From assembly GCA_016720585.1 (NCBI GenBank), contig JADKKH010000005.1, forward strand, positions 62,001-126,000: 64,000 nt of DNA. The letters run 5' to 3'. The stretch is from Chitinophagaceae bacterium (GTDB lineage: Bacteria; Bacteroidota; Bacteroidia; Chitinophagales; Chitinophagaceae). The position numbers were made by a program, and so were the translations under genes. Below are positions 1 to 8,114 of the stretch, in pieces (the first letter of the stretch is position 1; every line of letters starts with the position of its first letter). The notes beneath the pieces were generated by a model. That model made no database searches and was not told where the DNA came from. It worked only from the letters and a program-made list of their open reading frames with translations.

Positions 1-1
1 T

Positions 2-250
2 CACCATGTTGAACCTTACTCTTTTGTTGCCTTAAGTGGCCAGATGATTAAAGGTTTTGATGAGGCATTAAAATTTATGCGGATCGGAAGTACTGCCAAA
101 GTATATATTCCTTCTATACTGGGGTATGGCGCCAACCCGGGATCACCTTTAATAAAACCGTTTGACAATCTGATCTTCGATTTAGAGATCGTAAACATCC
201 AGGATAAAGAACCAACCAAAAAACAAATGCCGATTACACCGGTACAATAA
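2..250 (+). CDS. FKBP-type peptidyl-prolyl cis-trans isomerase, C-terminal part
   Basis: The reading frame is open from base 2, so the gene runs in from outside the window and only about 82 residues remain. The visible part matches the end of an FKBP domain: MIKGFDEAL, a GSTAKVYIP strand, the LGYG turn and a final strand ending in FDLEIV. FKBP enzymes catalyse cis-trans isomerisation of proline peptide bonds; in Bacteroidota most are exported or lipoproteins, but the N-terminus that would show this is missing. A strong terminator follows about 60 bp after the stop. The internal ATG at 44 lies within the conserved domain and is not a likely start. Confidence 0.85.
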   Translation, partial: HHVEPYSFVALSGQMIKGFDEALKFMRIGSTAKVYIPSILGYGANPGSPLIKPFDNLIFDLEIVNIQDKEPTKKQMPITPVQ

Positions 251-312
251 TATTTAATTGATTTGATCAGGGTATTTCGAAATTGTTCATTCCGAAACCG
301 ATCAACTTTTTT

Positions 313-346
313 CCCGTCCCGCCTCAGGTGGGACGGGTATTTTTTT
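313..346 (+). terminator. rho-independent terminator after the FKBP gene
   Basis: An 11-bp stem (CCCGTCCCGCC with GGTGGGACGGG, one G-T pair) closes a 3-nt loop and is followed by TA and a run of T. It lies between the FKBP stop and the 3' end of folP on the other strand. Confidence 0.8.
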
Positions 347-419
347 AATAACTATCCCATTAAAAAACAGTTGGAATACACCGAGAAAGCGATTCTAATA
401 TGCATTTTTTGAAAAAAAA

Positions 420-1268
420 TTACCCGATATTGGTGTTAATGCTGTTTTTACAAGCCACGAACAATTTTATTGTTTCCCGGGCTTCTTTCACATCATGTAC
501 CCGGAGAATGGATGCGCCATTCATTAATCCTATGGTATTAAGAACGGTGGTTCCATTCAGGGATTCATCGGTTGTAACCCCAAGCGTTTTATAAATAGTG
601 GATTTCCGGGATACGCCGAGCAAAACCGGGCAGTTCAGTATGGCAAAGACAGAAAGATGGTTCAATAATTCAAAATTATTTGTGATCGTTTTTCCAAAAC
701 CGAATCCGGGGTCAATCAGTATATCTCTTATTCCCGCCTGATGTAAATCAGCCATTTTTTTAATAAAAAAATCAAGCACTTCCCGGGTAACATTTTCATA
801 TCGGGGGTTTTCCTGCATCTTTTCCGGGGTGCCTTGCATATGCATGAGTACATAGGGCACCTGGAGAGCGGCTACGGTCTGTATCATGTTTTCATCCATA
901 GTTCCGGCACTGATATCATTGATGATAGAGGCCCCTGCCGCAACAGAAGCTTTTGCGACTTTTGAATAAAAAGTGTCAATAGAAATGACTGTGTCTGGGA
1001 AATTCCGGTGAATAGCCTCAATAGGGGGAACCACTCTGGCCAATTCTTCTTCCTGGGTGATCTGAAGACTGCCGGGTTTTGTGCTTTGACCTCCGATATC
1101 GAGGATATCAGCGCCATCTTTAATCATCTGTTCCGCTTGCCCAAGGATAGCTTCGGTTTCCTGGTACCGGCTGCCCGCATAAAATGAATCCGGAGTTGCA
1201 TTGATAATACCCATAACCAGTGGCTTATCCACTACCAAAAGCCTTCCTTTACAATTCAGTGTAAACAT
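420..1268 (-). CDS. folP: dihydropteroate synthase
   Basis: Makes 7,8-dihydropteroate from 6-hydroxymethyl-dihydropterin diphosphate and p-aminobenzoate in cytosolic folate synthesis; this is the sulfonamide target. The start at 1268 gives 282 residues, normal for the family. The frame stays open 117 nt further upstream, but that extension would cross the divergent gene's promoter and start. Visible family motifs are MGIINATPDSF near residue 19, DIGGQSTKPGS, SIDTF, NDISAG, MHMQGTP, DPGFGFGKT and the final GVSRKS / RVHDV segments. It faces the terminator of the FKBP gene and diverges from the DUF1599 gene across 46 bp. Confidence 0.93.
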   Translation of the reverse strand: MFTLNCKGRLLVVDKPLVMGIINATPDSFYAGSRYQETEAILGQAEQMIKDGADILDIGGQSTKPGSLQITQEEELARVVPPIEAIHRNFPDTVISIDTFYSKVAKASVAAGASIINDISAGTMDENMIQTVAALQVPYVLMHMQGTPEKMQENPRYENVTREVLDFFIKKMADLHQAGIRDILIDPGFGFGKTITNNFELLNHLSVFAILNCPVLLGVSRKSTIYKTLGVTTDESLNGTTVLNTIGLMNGASILRVHDVKEARETIKLFVACKNSINTNIG

Positions 1269-1282
1269 TAGTCTTTGTTCGT

Positions 1283-1290
1283 TATTTTTG
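1283..1290 (+). promoter_or_regulatory. -7 box TATTTTTG for the DUF1599 operon
   Basis: Exact match to the Bacteroidota TAnnTTTG consensus, 24 nt before the ATG at 1315. No clear -33 TTTG lies at the usual distance. Confidence 0.5.
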
Positions 1291-1314
1291 AAGCTAAAGC
1301 AGAGAATAAAAGTA

Positions 1315-1845
1315 ATGACTGAAACTGATAAACAATACGACAAAGCTATACTATCCTGTAAAGAAATTTTTTTAAAGAAAGCCAATGATTACGGTACAGC
1401 CTGGAGGGTTTTACGAACCATTTCGATCGTGGACCAGATATTTATCAAGGCGCAACGCATACGCACCATACAGGAAAAAGGGGAGCAAAGAATAGCCGAT
1501 GGCATTGCCGCCGAGTTTAAAGGGATCATCAACTATGCCGTCATTGGTTTAATCCAGATCGAATTACCCGAGGATGCACCCGAAGAAATGGATATCTCAG
1601 ATGTTTCTGCACTTTTTGACAAATACGTTTACACCGCCAAAAAACTCATGCAGGATAAGAATCATGATTATGGGGAAGCCTGGCGAAGTATGAGCCAGGA
1701 AAGTTTTGTTGATCTTATTCTAATGAAATTGCAGCGCATTCGTCAGATATTGAATAATGAAGGTAAGACCCTTATGAGTGAAGGCATCGATGCTAATTAC
1801 CTGGATATTATTAATTACGCCGTTTTTGCATTAATTCTATTATAA
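1315..1845 (+). CDS. DUF1599 domain protein (two tandem copies)
   Basis: A 176-residue protein made of two copies of the same about 75-residue unit. Each has a YDKA or FDKY start, a K-x-NDYG/HDYG-x-AWR motif, an LQRIR or AQRIR helix, an EG-x-DA or DGIAAEF stretch and an IINYA end. The unit is the DUF1599 family (also called nucleotide-modification-associated domain), whose exact reaction is not established; NTP-binding or modification roles are only proposed. ATG 1315 is chosen because the upstream extension to 1201 lies inside folP antisense and has no domain similarity. The next gene begins 3 nt after the stop, so they form one transcript. Confidence 0.85.
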   Translation: MTETDKQYDKAILSCKEIFLKKANDYGTAWRVLRTISIVDQIFIKAQRIRTIQEKGEQRIADGIAAEFKGIINYAVIGLIQIELPEDAPEEMDISDVSALFDKYVYTAKKLMQDKNHDYGEAWRSMSQESFVDLILMKLQRIRQILNNEGKTLMSEGIDANYLDIINYAVFALILL

Positions 1846-1848
1846 TAA

Positions 1849-2991
1849 ATGAAAATTTCTGTAAACATAGCGCGGGTCATTGTAGGACTGCTTTTTATCT
1901 TCTCCGGTTTGGTTAAGGCGAATGACCCAATGGGCCTTAGTTATAAAATGCAGGAATTTTTTGAGTTGTGGGGAATGGAAAAATTCAACTCCTGGACCCT
2001 ACTGATGTCTGTGCTGATGAATGCATTTGAAATCATTGCCGGGGTGGCTTTATTGCTCGGATGGCGCATAAAACTATTTAACTGGTTATTATTAGCACTG
2101 ATTATCTTTTTTACTTTTCTGACCGGGTACGCATTTCTTTCAGGAAAATTTCAGAATTGCGGATGTTTTGGGGATTGCCTGCCCATTACACCGAAAGAAT
2201 CTTTTATTAAAGATCTGTTTTTGGGTGTACTGATATTGTATATCTTTTTCAACCAAAAATTCATCAAACCCCTATTTCCGGAAAAAATCACCACCCTGAC
2301 CATGCTGGGTATAACAATCCTCGGTTTTGGTATTCAGTGGTATACGCTTTCTTATCTACCGGTTGTAGATTGTCTGCCTTTTAAAAAGGGGAATACTATT
2401 TCCGAAAAAATGAAAATACCGGCAGGGGCGAGGCCGGATAGTTTTGCCATTCGTTTTGTATATGAAAAAGAGGGTAAACAATTTGAATTTTCTCCCGCTG
2501 AACTTCCTGATGACCTGGCTACCTACAAGTTTATCAGTCGTAAAGACAAACTGATAAAAAAAGGGAACGCAGAACCGGCCATCAAAGGATTTGCTTTATC
2601 TGGGGTTACGGACGTGGATTCAACACAAATTGTGCTTTCACAACCCTATGCAGTATTGCTTTATTGTGAAGACTTTTCTGTTCCTGTTTCAAAATGGGAG
2701 AAAGAATTTACGAAAGTTTATACATCAGCCAAAGCAAAGAACATCCCGGTTTATATGATAACCTCGCAACCCAACGATGTTTCAAAGTATATTTCCGGAA
2801 AATCATTTGCTGATATAGCCGTATTCAAATGTGATTTTACATCCATCCGGACAGCCGCACGAACAAATCCCTGTTTATATATTTTGAAACAAGGCACCAT
2901 TTTGGGTAAATGGAGCCGGCACCATTTCACATCTGCTTATAAAATGATCGAAGGATTTACAGCCCAACAACCAGAAATCAATAACCAATAA
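1849..2991 (+). CDS. BT_3928-family protein (DoxX-like membrane protein)
   Basis: A 380-residue protein. The first about 150 residues hold four hydrophobic segments with the DoxX-type N-terminus (ARVIVGLLFIFSGLVKANDP) and a cysteine pair in the motif NCGCFGDCLP, as in MauE/DoxX redox-linked membrane proteins. A further hydrophobic segment lies near residues 150-170. The C-terminal about 200 residues look like an outside-facing thioredoxin-fold-like domain (strand ending LLYCEDF, then VYMITS) without a CxxC pair. Lipid-phase redox handling is a guess; the family has no proven function. It lies between the DUF1599 gene and the permease with 3-6 nt gaps. Confidence 0.8.
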   Translation: MKISVNIARVIVGLLFIFSGLVKANDPMGLSYKMQEFFELWGMEKFNSWTLLMSVLMNAFEIIAGVALLLGWRIKLFNWLLLALIIFFTFLTGYAFLSGKFQNCGCFGDCLPITPKESFIKDLFLGVLILYIFFNQKFIKPLFPEKITTLTMLGITILGFGIQWYTLSYLPVVDCLPFKKGNTISEKMKIPAGARPDSFAIRFVYEKEGKQFEFSPAELPDDLATYKFISRKDKLIKKGNAEPAIKGFALSGVTDVDSTQIVLSQPYAVLLYCEDFSVPVSKWEKEFTKVYTSAKAKNIPVYMITSQPNDVSKYISGKSFADIAVFKCDFTSIRTAARTNPCLYILKQGTILGKWSRHHFTSAYKMIEGFTAQQPEINNQ

Positions 2992-2997
2992 CCAACT

Positions 2998-4044
2998 TTG
3001 TTAAAATTCATCACCAAAAAAATTCTGTATGGCTTACTGGTACTCCTGGGAGTAGTCATATTGGTTTTCTTTTTGTTCCAGGGTTTTGGGGATCCTTCCC
3101 GACTGGTGATGGGCCAATCCGGCGATTCCGCCACACAAGCCAATATCCGGAAAGAACTTTACCTCGACCAGCCAAAATGGAAACAATTTGTACGTTACAT
3201 GAATGATGTTTCGCCACTTTGCTTCCATACTAAAGATGAGATCACAAATAAAAAATTGAAAGGATTTTTTTTCGGAGGCCATAACAAAATTGGACTTAAA
3301 ATCCCCTATCTCAGGAAATCATATCAGACAAAAAGACCAGTCTGGAATATTCTGATGCAGGCATTACCCGGAACCTTAATGCTGGCAATAGCGGCCATGT
3401 TTATTGCAATGCTTATAGGTATCCCCTTAGGGGTCATGGCGGCCGTAAAGCAATATACATGGTTGGATACTTCGGCTATATTCACAAGCATTGTCGGTAT
3501 TTCGGCGCCCTCATTTTTTATGGGCATCATCATGGTATATGTTTTTGGTTTTGTATTAAGCGACTGGACGGGCCTCCATATTGCCGGCAGCTGGTTTGCC
3601 ATTGATGAGGAGGGCCACAGGAGATTGACGATGCAGAATTTGATACTTCCGGCCATTACCCTCGGTATTCGTCCGCTGGCCATTATTACCCAGCTGACCC
3701 GAAGTGCCATGCTCGATGTACTTGACCAGGATTATATCCGGACAGCCTACGCTAAAGGATTAAGTAAAAAGCAGGTGATCTGGAAACATGGTTTACGAAA
3801 TGCCCTTAATCCTGTAATTACGGCCATCACAGGCTGGTTTGCAGAATTGTTAGCGGGAGCTTTTTTTGTTGAATATATTTTTGGTTGGCAGGGTATTGGC
3901 AAAGTAACGGTGGATGCGTTGGAAAAACTGGATTACCCGGTCGTGATGGGGTCGGTGCTTGTGGCAGCTACCTTCTTTATCGTTATTAATATTCTGGCTG
4001 ATGTATTATATGGTGTAGTTGATCCAAGAGTGCGGGTGGAATAA
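2998..4044 (+). CDS. ABC transporter permease, DppB/OppB type
   Basis: A 348-residue inner-membrane permease of the peptide/nickel transporter family. The N-terminal helix is followed by a periplasmic stretch containing GDPSR and LDQP, then five further hydrophobic segments. The binding-protein-dependent transport signature is at DYIRTAYAKGL about 250 residues in, followed by the typical RNALNPVITAI and DPRVRVE end. The start is a TTG only 6 nt after the previous stop; no upstream ATG fits. No OppC-type permease, ATPase or binding protein lies beside it, so its partners must be elsewhere. It converges with the DUF721 gene with a 4-bp gap. Confidence 0.88.
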   Translation: MLKFITKKILYGLLVLLGVVILVFFLFQGFGDPSRLVMGQSGDSATQANIRKELYLDQPKWKQFVRYMNDVSPLCFHTKDEITNKKLKGFFFGGHNKIGLKIPYLRKSYQTKRPVWNILMQALPGTLMLAIAAMFIAMLIGIPLGVMAAVKQYTWLDTSAIFTSIVGISAPSFFMGIIMVYVFGFVLSDWTGLHIAGSWFAIDEEGHRRLTMQNLILPAITLGIRPLAIITQLTRSAMLDVLDQDYIRTAYAKGLSKKQVIWKHGLRNALNPVITAITGWFAELLAGAFFVEYIFGWQGIGKVTVDALEKLDYPVVMGSVLVAATFFIVINILADVLYGVVDPRVRVE

Positions 4045-4048
4045 ATTA

Positions 4049-4330
4049 TTATTGAATAATCACTTCCCCCACTACTTTTTGCCCCAGCGCCTCATTCACC
4101 CGTTGCTTTATTTTTTCTTTTTGATAAATTAATTCATTTTTTAACGGGGCTACATGCGTCGTGATAATTAATTTATCACCGATGATCTGGAGTTTATCAG
4201 TGTAGCGGGCCACGGTTTTCCCCATGATTTCTTCCCACACATCTTCGATCTGTAAAGCCTGAATGCCTCCCTTTATCCGGCTGCCTTCCAGGAATTTTTT
4301 CATTGCATCACCAAGAGAATATTCGCCCAT
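4049..4330 (-). CDS. DUF721 domain protein (DciA-like)
   Basis: A 93-residue protein of the DUF721 family (VWEEIMGKTVARYTDKLQI, then ITTHVAPLKNELIYQKEKI). The family is related to DciA, which loads or assists the replicative helicase in many bacteria lacking DnaC, so a role in replication is likely but not shown here. It lies downstream of recF on the same strand, the usual Bacteroidota order. It has its own promoter with a -7 box 4 nt before the ATG and a heptad array upstream, so it is probably not only read from recF. Confidence 0.8.
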   Translation of the reverse strand: MGEYSLGDAMKKFLEGSRIKGGIQALQIEDVWEEIMGKTVARYTDKLQIIGDKLIITTHVAPLKNELIYQKEKIKQRVNEALGQKVVGEVIIQ

Positions 4331-4334
4331 GAGA

Positions 4335-4379
4335 CAAAGGTAGAAGTTTGTAGTTTAGAGTTTGTTGTTTATAGTTGTC
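4335..4379 (-). promoter_or_regulatory. promoter (TACCTTTG) with upstream 7-bp periodic array, DUF721 gene
   Basis: On the minus strand TACCTTTG (4342-4335) is followed by TCTC and then ATG, so the transcript should be leaderless or nearly so. Directly upstream (4345-4379) are five imperfect 7-bp units, written on the plus strand as AGTTTGT, AGTTTAG, AGTTTGT, TGTTTAT, AGTTGTC. They occupy the place where a -33 box would lie. Confidence 0.55.
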
Positions 4380-4441
4380 TTGATTCTCCTGAAATTTCTA
4401 TCCATATTAATGCTCTGAATAAAAACAATTGACAAAAATAC

Positions 4442-5524
4442 TTAAAGTTCAATAAGCTGATAATTTACCGATAATGCATCGAGATGCTGTTTTAGTCTTT
4501 CGTGGTTTGTGTCCGTAATAAAAACCTGCCCGACATTCTCTACACATACTTTATACAATAAATTTCCGATCCGGTCCTCATCTAATTTTTCAAACACATC
4601 ATCCAGCAGGAGAATGGGAGCGAAGCCTTTTTCTTTTTTCAGCACGTCCATTTCTGCCAGTTTTAAAGCAAATAACAAACTTTTCCGTTGACCTTGTGAA
4701 GCGATATTCTTAAAAGGCTCTTCGCTTAATTGAACAGTCAAATCATCCCGGTGGATACCGGAAGTGGTTCGCTGTGCAAAACAATCCCTGGTACGGTTTA
4801 TTTTTAGTAACTCCTCAAAAGAAGCCTGTAACAATTCGCTTTCGTAAAACAGGTTTACTGCTTCGGATTGACGGGAAATTTCATTATAAAGGATTTTGAC
4901 AATAGGTATAAATGAAACCAGGAATTCTTTTCGTTTTGTAAAAATAATATTCCCGGGTTTAAAGAGTTGTTCGTCCAGCACATCCAGTAAGGACAAATCC
5001 GGGTTACTGATTTCAACAAATTTTTTTAATAATGAATTCCGTTGATCCAATATTTTTTTATAAACAATCAATTGCTGGAGATATTCCTCATCCAACTGAC
5101 AAAGCAGGGCATCCAGAAAGGCCCGTCTTTCTTTACTTTCACCGGTGATCAGCACAGCATCATCAGGTGCAATCACCACACAGGGATAACGGCCAATATG
5201 ATGGGAAAACCGGCTGTAGGGATCATTATTCACCAGAAATTCCTTCCTTCCGGTTTCCCTTAAAATACAAACCGCTTTTTCGGCTTTGTTATGTAATGAA
5301 AAATTGCCTTCAAGCCGGAAGCCTTTATTGCCATGCTGCACATTGTTACCATCCTGCCGGGTAAAGTAGCTTTTGGTGAAACAGAGGTAATGAATAGCAT
5401 CCAGCAGGTTGGTTTTTCCAACACCATTTTTACCGCAAATGCCAATAACCCGCTCAGAGAAGTCAAAAGAACGTTTACTGTAGTTTTTGAACTGAAGCAG
5501 TGATATGAGTTGAAGACGAAGCAT
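4442..5524 (-). CDS. recF: DNA replication and repair protein RecF
   Basis: RecF is an SMC-like ATPase that helps load RecA on gapped DNA during repair. The protein is about 360 residues, as expected. Visible motifs: N-terminal LLQFKNYSKRSF, Walker A GKNGVGKT near residue 33, the FTKSYF and TGESKERRAFLD segments, the signature ASQGQRKSLLFALKLAE and Walker B ILLLDDVFEKLD. The start at 5524 (MLRLQLIS) fits the family N-terminus better than the ATG four codons upstream at 5536. DUF721 follows on the same strand after about 110 bp. Confidence 0.95.
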   Translation of the reverse strand: MLRLQLISLLQFKNYSKRSFDFSERVIGICGKNGVGKTNLLDAIHYLCFTKSYFTRQDGNNVQHGNKGFRLEGNFSLHNKAEKAVCILRETGRKEFLVNNDPYSRFSHHIGRYPCVVIAPDDAVLITGESKERRAFLDALLCQLDEEYLQQLIVYKKILDQRNSLLKKFVEISNPDLSLLDVLDEQLFKPGNIIFTKRKEFLVSFIPIVKILYNEISRQSEAVNLFYESELLQASFEELLKINRTRDCFAQRTTSGIHRDDLTVQLSEEPFKNIASQGQRKSLLFALKLAEMDVLKKEKGFAPILLLDDVFEKLDEDRIGNLLYKVCVENVGQVFITDTNHERLKQHLDALSVNYQLIEL

Positions 5525-5795
5525 TAAGGACTGCAAGTTAAGGCCCCAATATGACCTTCCCTGAAAGAAGGAGCAGCAAGTTTGCTCAGCCCCCTTAATA
5601 CGAGAAATAATAATTGAAAAACTATTCCCCGATTACTGATGAAATGGAATTTAAATGGGTTCATTCCCCCTTTCATCGGTTTTTGCAGTAAAATGAATGG
5701 TTTTTATTTCATAAGAGATAACGGGCCTGCCTGATGGCTCACAGAACCCTGATTATCCCCTCAAAATCACTGCTTTAAAATTCCTTTTTTCCCCT

Positions 5796-5803
5796 TATTT
5801 TTG
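5796..5803 (+). promoter_or_regulatory. -7 box TATTTTTG for pdhA
   Basis: Exact TAnnTTTG match 19 nt before the GTG start of pdhA, inside the 298-bp divergent gap between recF and pdhA. The rest of that gap shows nothing I can name. Confidence 0.6.
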
Positions 5804-5822
5804 CGCTTCAAATTTTTAGCCA

Positions 5823-6818
5823 GTGGCTACCAAATTTTCAAAGGAAACATACCTCTATTGGTACGAACTGATGCAGCTGATTCGCCAGTTTGAACTGATG
5901 GCCGAAGAGAAATACAAAATGGATGGCAAAATCCGTGGTTTCTTTCATGCTTATATCGGTCAGGAGGCTATAGCTGCTGGCTGTATGACAGGTACCCGAC
6001 CTGAGGACTTATTTATCACAGCTTATCGTGACCATGGCCTGGCGGTTGCCAAAGGAGTTTCTGTGAATAGTTGTATGGCCGAATTGTATGGCAAAGTAAC
6101 CGGGTGTGCAAAGGGCAAAGGGGGCAGTATGCATTTTTTCGGAAAAGACGTTGGCTTTTTTGGTGGTCATGGTATTGTCGGTGCCCAGATAGGAACCGGT
6201 GCCGGGTTGGCATTTGCAGAACAGTATCGGGGAACGGACAATGTGGTTCTTTGTTTTTTTGGTGATGGTGCAGCCCGGCAGGGTATGCTTCATGAGACAT
6301 TTAACCTGGCCATGTTGTGGAAATTGCCTGTTATTTTTATTTGTGAGAATAACAACTACGCCATGGGAACATCAGTAGAACGTACTTCCAATGTGATCGA
6401 TATATACAAATTGGCCGACGGTTATGAAATGCCGGCAGATACGATTGACGGAATGAGTCCTGAATCTGTTCACGAAGGAATAGGAAGAGCTGTAAAAAGA
6501 GCCCGGGAAAAAGGCGGGCCCACATTATTGGAAATAAAAACATACCGCTATAAAGGCCATTCTATCAGTGATCCGCAGAAATACAGAACCAAGGAAGAAG
6601 TTGAAGAATATAAAAGCAAAGACCCTATCCAGATGGTGCTGAAAAAAATCCTGGATAATCAATTTGCATCCATGGAGGAAATTAATACCATCAACAAAAG
6701 GGTGGACCAAATTGTATTGGATTCGGTAAAGTTTGCCGAAGAAAGCCCATGGCCTGATGACAGCGAAATGCTGAAAGATATTTATGTTGATCAGAACTAT
6801 CCGTTTATTGTTGATTAA
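5823..6818 (+). CDS. pdhA: pyruvate dehydrogenase E1 component, alpha subunit
   Basis: Thiamine-diphosphate-dependent decarboxylating subunit of the pyruvate dehydrogenase complex, feeding acetyl-CoA. The 331-residue protein has the E1-alpha marks: YIGQEAIAAGC, the AYRDHGLAVAKG loop, GKGGSMHFF, the TPP-binding GDGAARQG ... ENNNYAMGTS motif and TYRYKGHSISDP with the regulatory-loop HS. It starts with GTG right after the promoter leader; no ATG start gives the conserved N-terminus. The E1-beta gene is not next to it: a TPR gene and ribH follow. An inverted repeat sits just downstream. Confidence 0.93.
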   Translation: MATKFSKETYLYWYELMQLIRQFELMAEEKYKMDGKIRGFFHAYIGQEAIAAGCMTGTRPEDLFITAYRDHGLAVAKGVSVNSCMAELYGKVTGCAKGKGGSMHFFGKDVGFFGGHGIVGAQIGTGAGLAFAEQYRGTDNVVLCFFGDGAARQGMLHETFNLAMLWKLPVIFICENNNYAMGTSVERTSNVIDIYKLADGYEMPADTIDGMSPESVHEGIGRAVKRAREKGGPTLLEIKTYRYKGHSISDPQKYRTKEEVEEYKSKDPIQMVLKKILDNQFASMEEINTINKRVDQIVLDSVKFAEESPWPDDSEMLKDIYVDQNYPFIVD

Positions 6819-6840
6819 AATTCGTAAGTGGGATATAGCT

Positions 6841-6885
6841 AGTAGCAAGTGGGGAAATCCCACTCCCCGTTTATCACTTGCCACT
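6841..6885 (+). repeat. long imperfect inverted repeat between pdhA and the TPR gene
   Basis: AGTAGCAAGTG (6841-6851) pairs with CACTTGCCACT (6875-6885) over 10 of 11 positions; an inner GGGG...CCCC pair can extend the fold. There is no T-run, so it may stabilise the pdhA mRNA 3' end rather than terminate it. Confidence 0.5.
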
Positions 6886-6914
6886 AACAAAATAAATTAA
6901 GTAATACAGATTTT

Positions 6915-7607
6915 ATGACAGACAAGAAAAATGTGCAGGAGTCGATGCATGACGAAATCGTGATTGCAAAAGTTAAAAATTTTTGGACAAAATACAGCAA
7001 CCCGATAATGATTGCCAGTGCAGTTATAATCTTAGTTGTCGGGGGCTGGTATATTTACCAGAATTTCTTTAAGAATCCCAAAGAAACAAAGGCAACAGAA
7101 ATTATGTTCAAGGCGGAAGAATATTACCGTCTCGATTCAGCAAACCTGGCATTGAATGGCGATGGGCAAAACTGGGGTTTCTTGAAAATAATTGATAAAT
7201 ATGGTGGCACCAAAGCCGGAAATCTTGCTAATTTTTATGCCGGGGACTGTTATATCAAACTGAATGAAAATGAGAAAGCCCTTAAGTACCTGAAAAAATT
7301 CAGCGGTGATTCAAAACCCGTACAGGCAAGAGCTTATAAGTTAATGGCCGATGCCTATGCAGAATTGGGAAAGAATGCTGATGCCCTTAACTATTATAAA
7401 AAGGCGGCACATCACTTTGAAAAAGATGCAACTAATTCAGCTGAATATCTTTTTTATGCTGCATACCTTGCCGACAGGGTACTGAAAGATCCAAAAGAAG
7501 CCATTGCTTTATATAAAGAACTGAAAGAAAAATTTCCAAAAACAAACCAGGGACAGGAAGCAGATAATTACCTGGCACAATTGGGTGTTTATAATACGGA
7601 AAACTGA
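6915..7607 (+). CDS. membrane-anchored tetratricopeptide repeat protein
   Basis: A 230-residue protein with a cytosolic N-terminus of about 30 residues, one membrane helix (about residues 29-49, IMIASAVIILVVGGWYIY) and then TPR-like helical pairs: NLANFYAGDCYIKLNENEKAL, ARAYKLMADAYAELGKNADAL, and an EAIALYKELKEKFP end. Architecture and length resemble YfgM-type proteins, which are linked to the Sec translocon, but that is only a family-level analogy. It ends 2 nt before ribH and is probably co-transcribed with it. Confidence 0.8.
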   Translation: MTDKKNVQESMHDEIVIAKVKNFWTKYSNPIMIASAVIILVVGGWYIYQNFFKNPKETKATEIMFKAEEYYRLDSANLALNGDGQNWGFLKIIDKYGGTKAGNLANFYAGDCYIKLNENEKALKYLKKFSGDSKPVQARAYKLMADAYAELGKNADALNYYKKAAHHFEKDATNSAEYLFYAAYLADRVLKDPKEAIALYKELKEKFPKTNQGQEADNYLAQLGVYNTEN

Positions 7608-7609
7608 TT

Positions 7610-8107
7610 ATGGCTGACGTAACGAACAGCAGACTCATGAATACAAGTACAGGCATTCTGAAAAAGAATGCCTGTATCGTTTTGATAAAGACCGAATGGA
7701 ATGCTTCGGTTGTCGATCAACTCGAAAGGGGTTGTATTGCCATACTGGAAAAACAGGGCGTCCAAAAAATAATTGTGCTGACAGTTCCGGGCGCCTTTGA
7801 AATCCCTTTCGGGATTATAAATTACTGGGAAAATACACCCAAAAAGAAAAGACCAGATGCCTTTATAGCCCTGGGTTGTGTAATAAAAGGAGATACACCT
7901 CATTTTGATTACGTTTGTAAAGCCGTAACGGATGGCATTTTACAATTAAACCTCCGTTTGCCTGTTCCAACACTTTTCGGGGTATTAACGGTAAACAATG
8001 AGCAACAGGCCAAGGATAGGATTGGAGGCAAACAAGGTCATAAGGGAGAAGAAGTGGCGGTTGCTGCCATTAAAATGATTGCTTATACTAATTCATTAAA
8101 AAAATAG
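7610..8107 (+). CDS. ribH: 6,7-dimethyl-8-ribityllumazine synthase
   Basis: Penultimate enzyme of riboflavin synthesis, joining 5-amino-6-ribitylaminouracil and dihydroxybutanone phosphate. The 165-residue protein has the family sites: TEWNASVVDQL near the N-terminus, VPGAFEIPFG, GCVIKGDTPHFDYVC with the catalytic His, FGVLTVNNEQQA and GGKQGHKGEEVA. No riboswitch is visible; the start follows the TPR gene after 2 nt, and other rib genes are absent from the window. Confidence 0.95.
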   Translation: MADVTNSRLMNTSTGILKKNACIVLIKTEWNASVVDQLERGCIAILEKQGVQKIIVLTVPGAFEIPFGIINYWENTPKKKRPDAFIALGCVIKGDTPHFDYVCKAVTDGILQLNLRLPVPTLFGVLTVNNEQQAKDRIGGKQGHKGEEVAVAAIKMIAYTNSLKK

Positions 8108-8114
8108 CCTGCCA

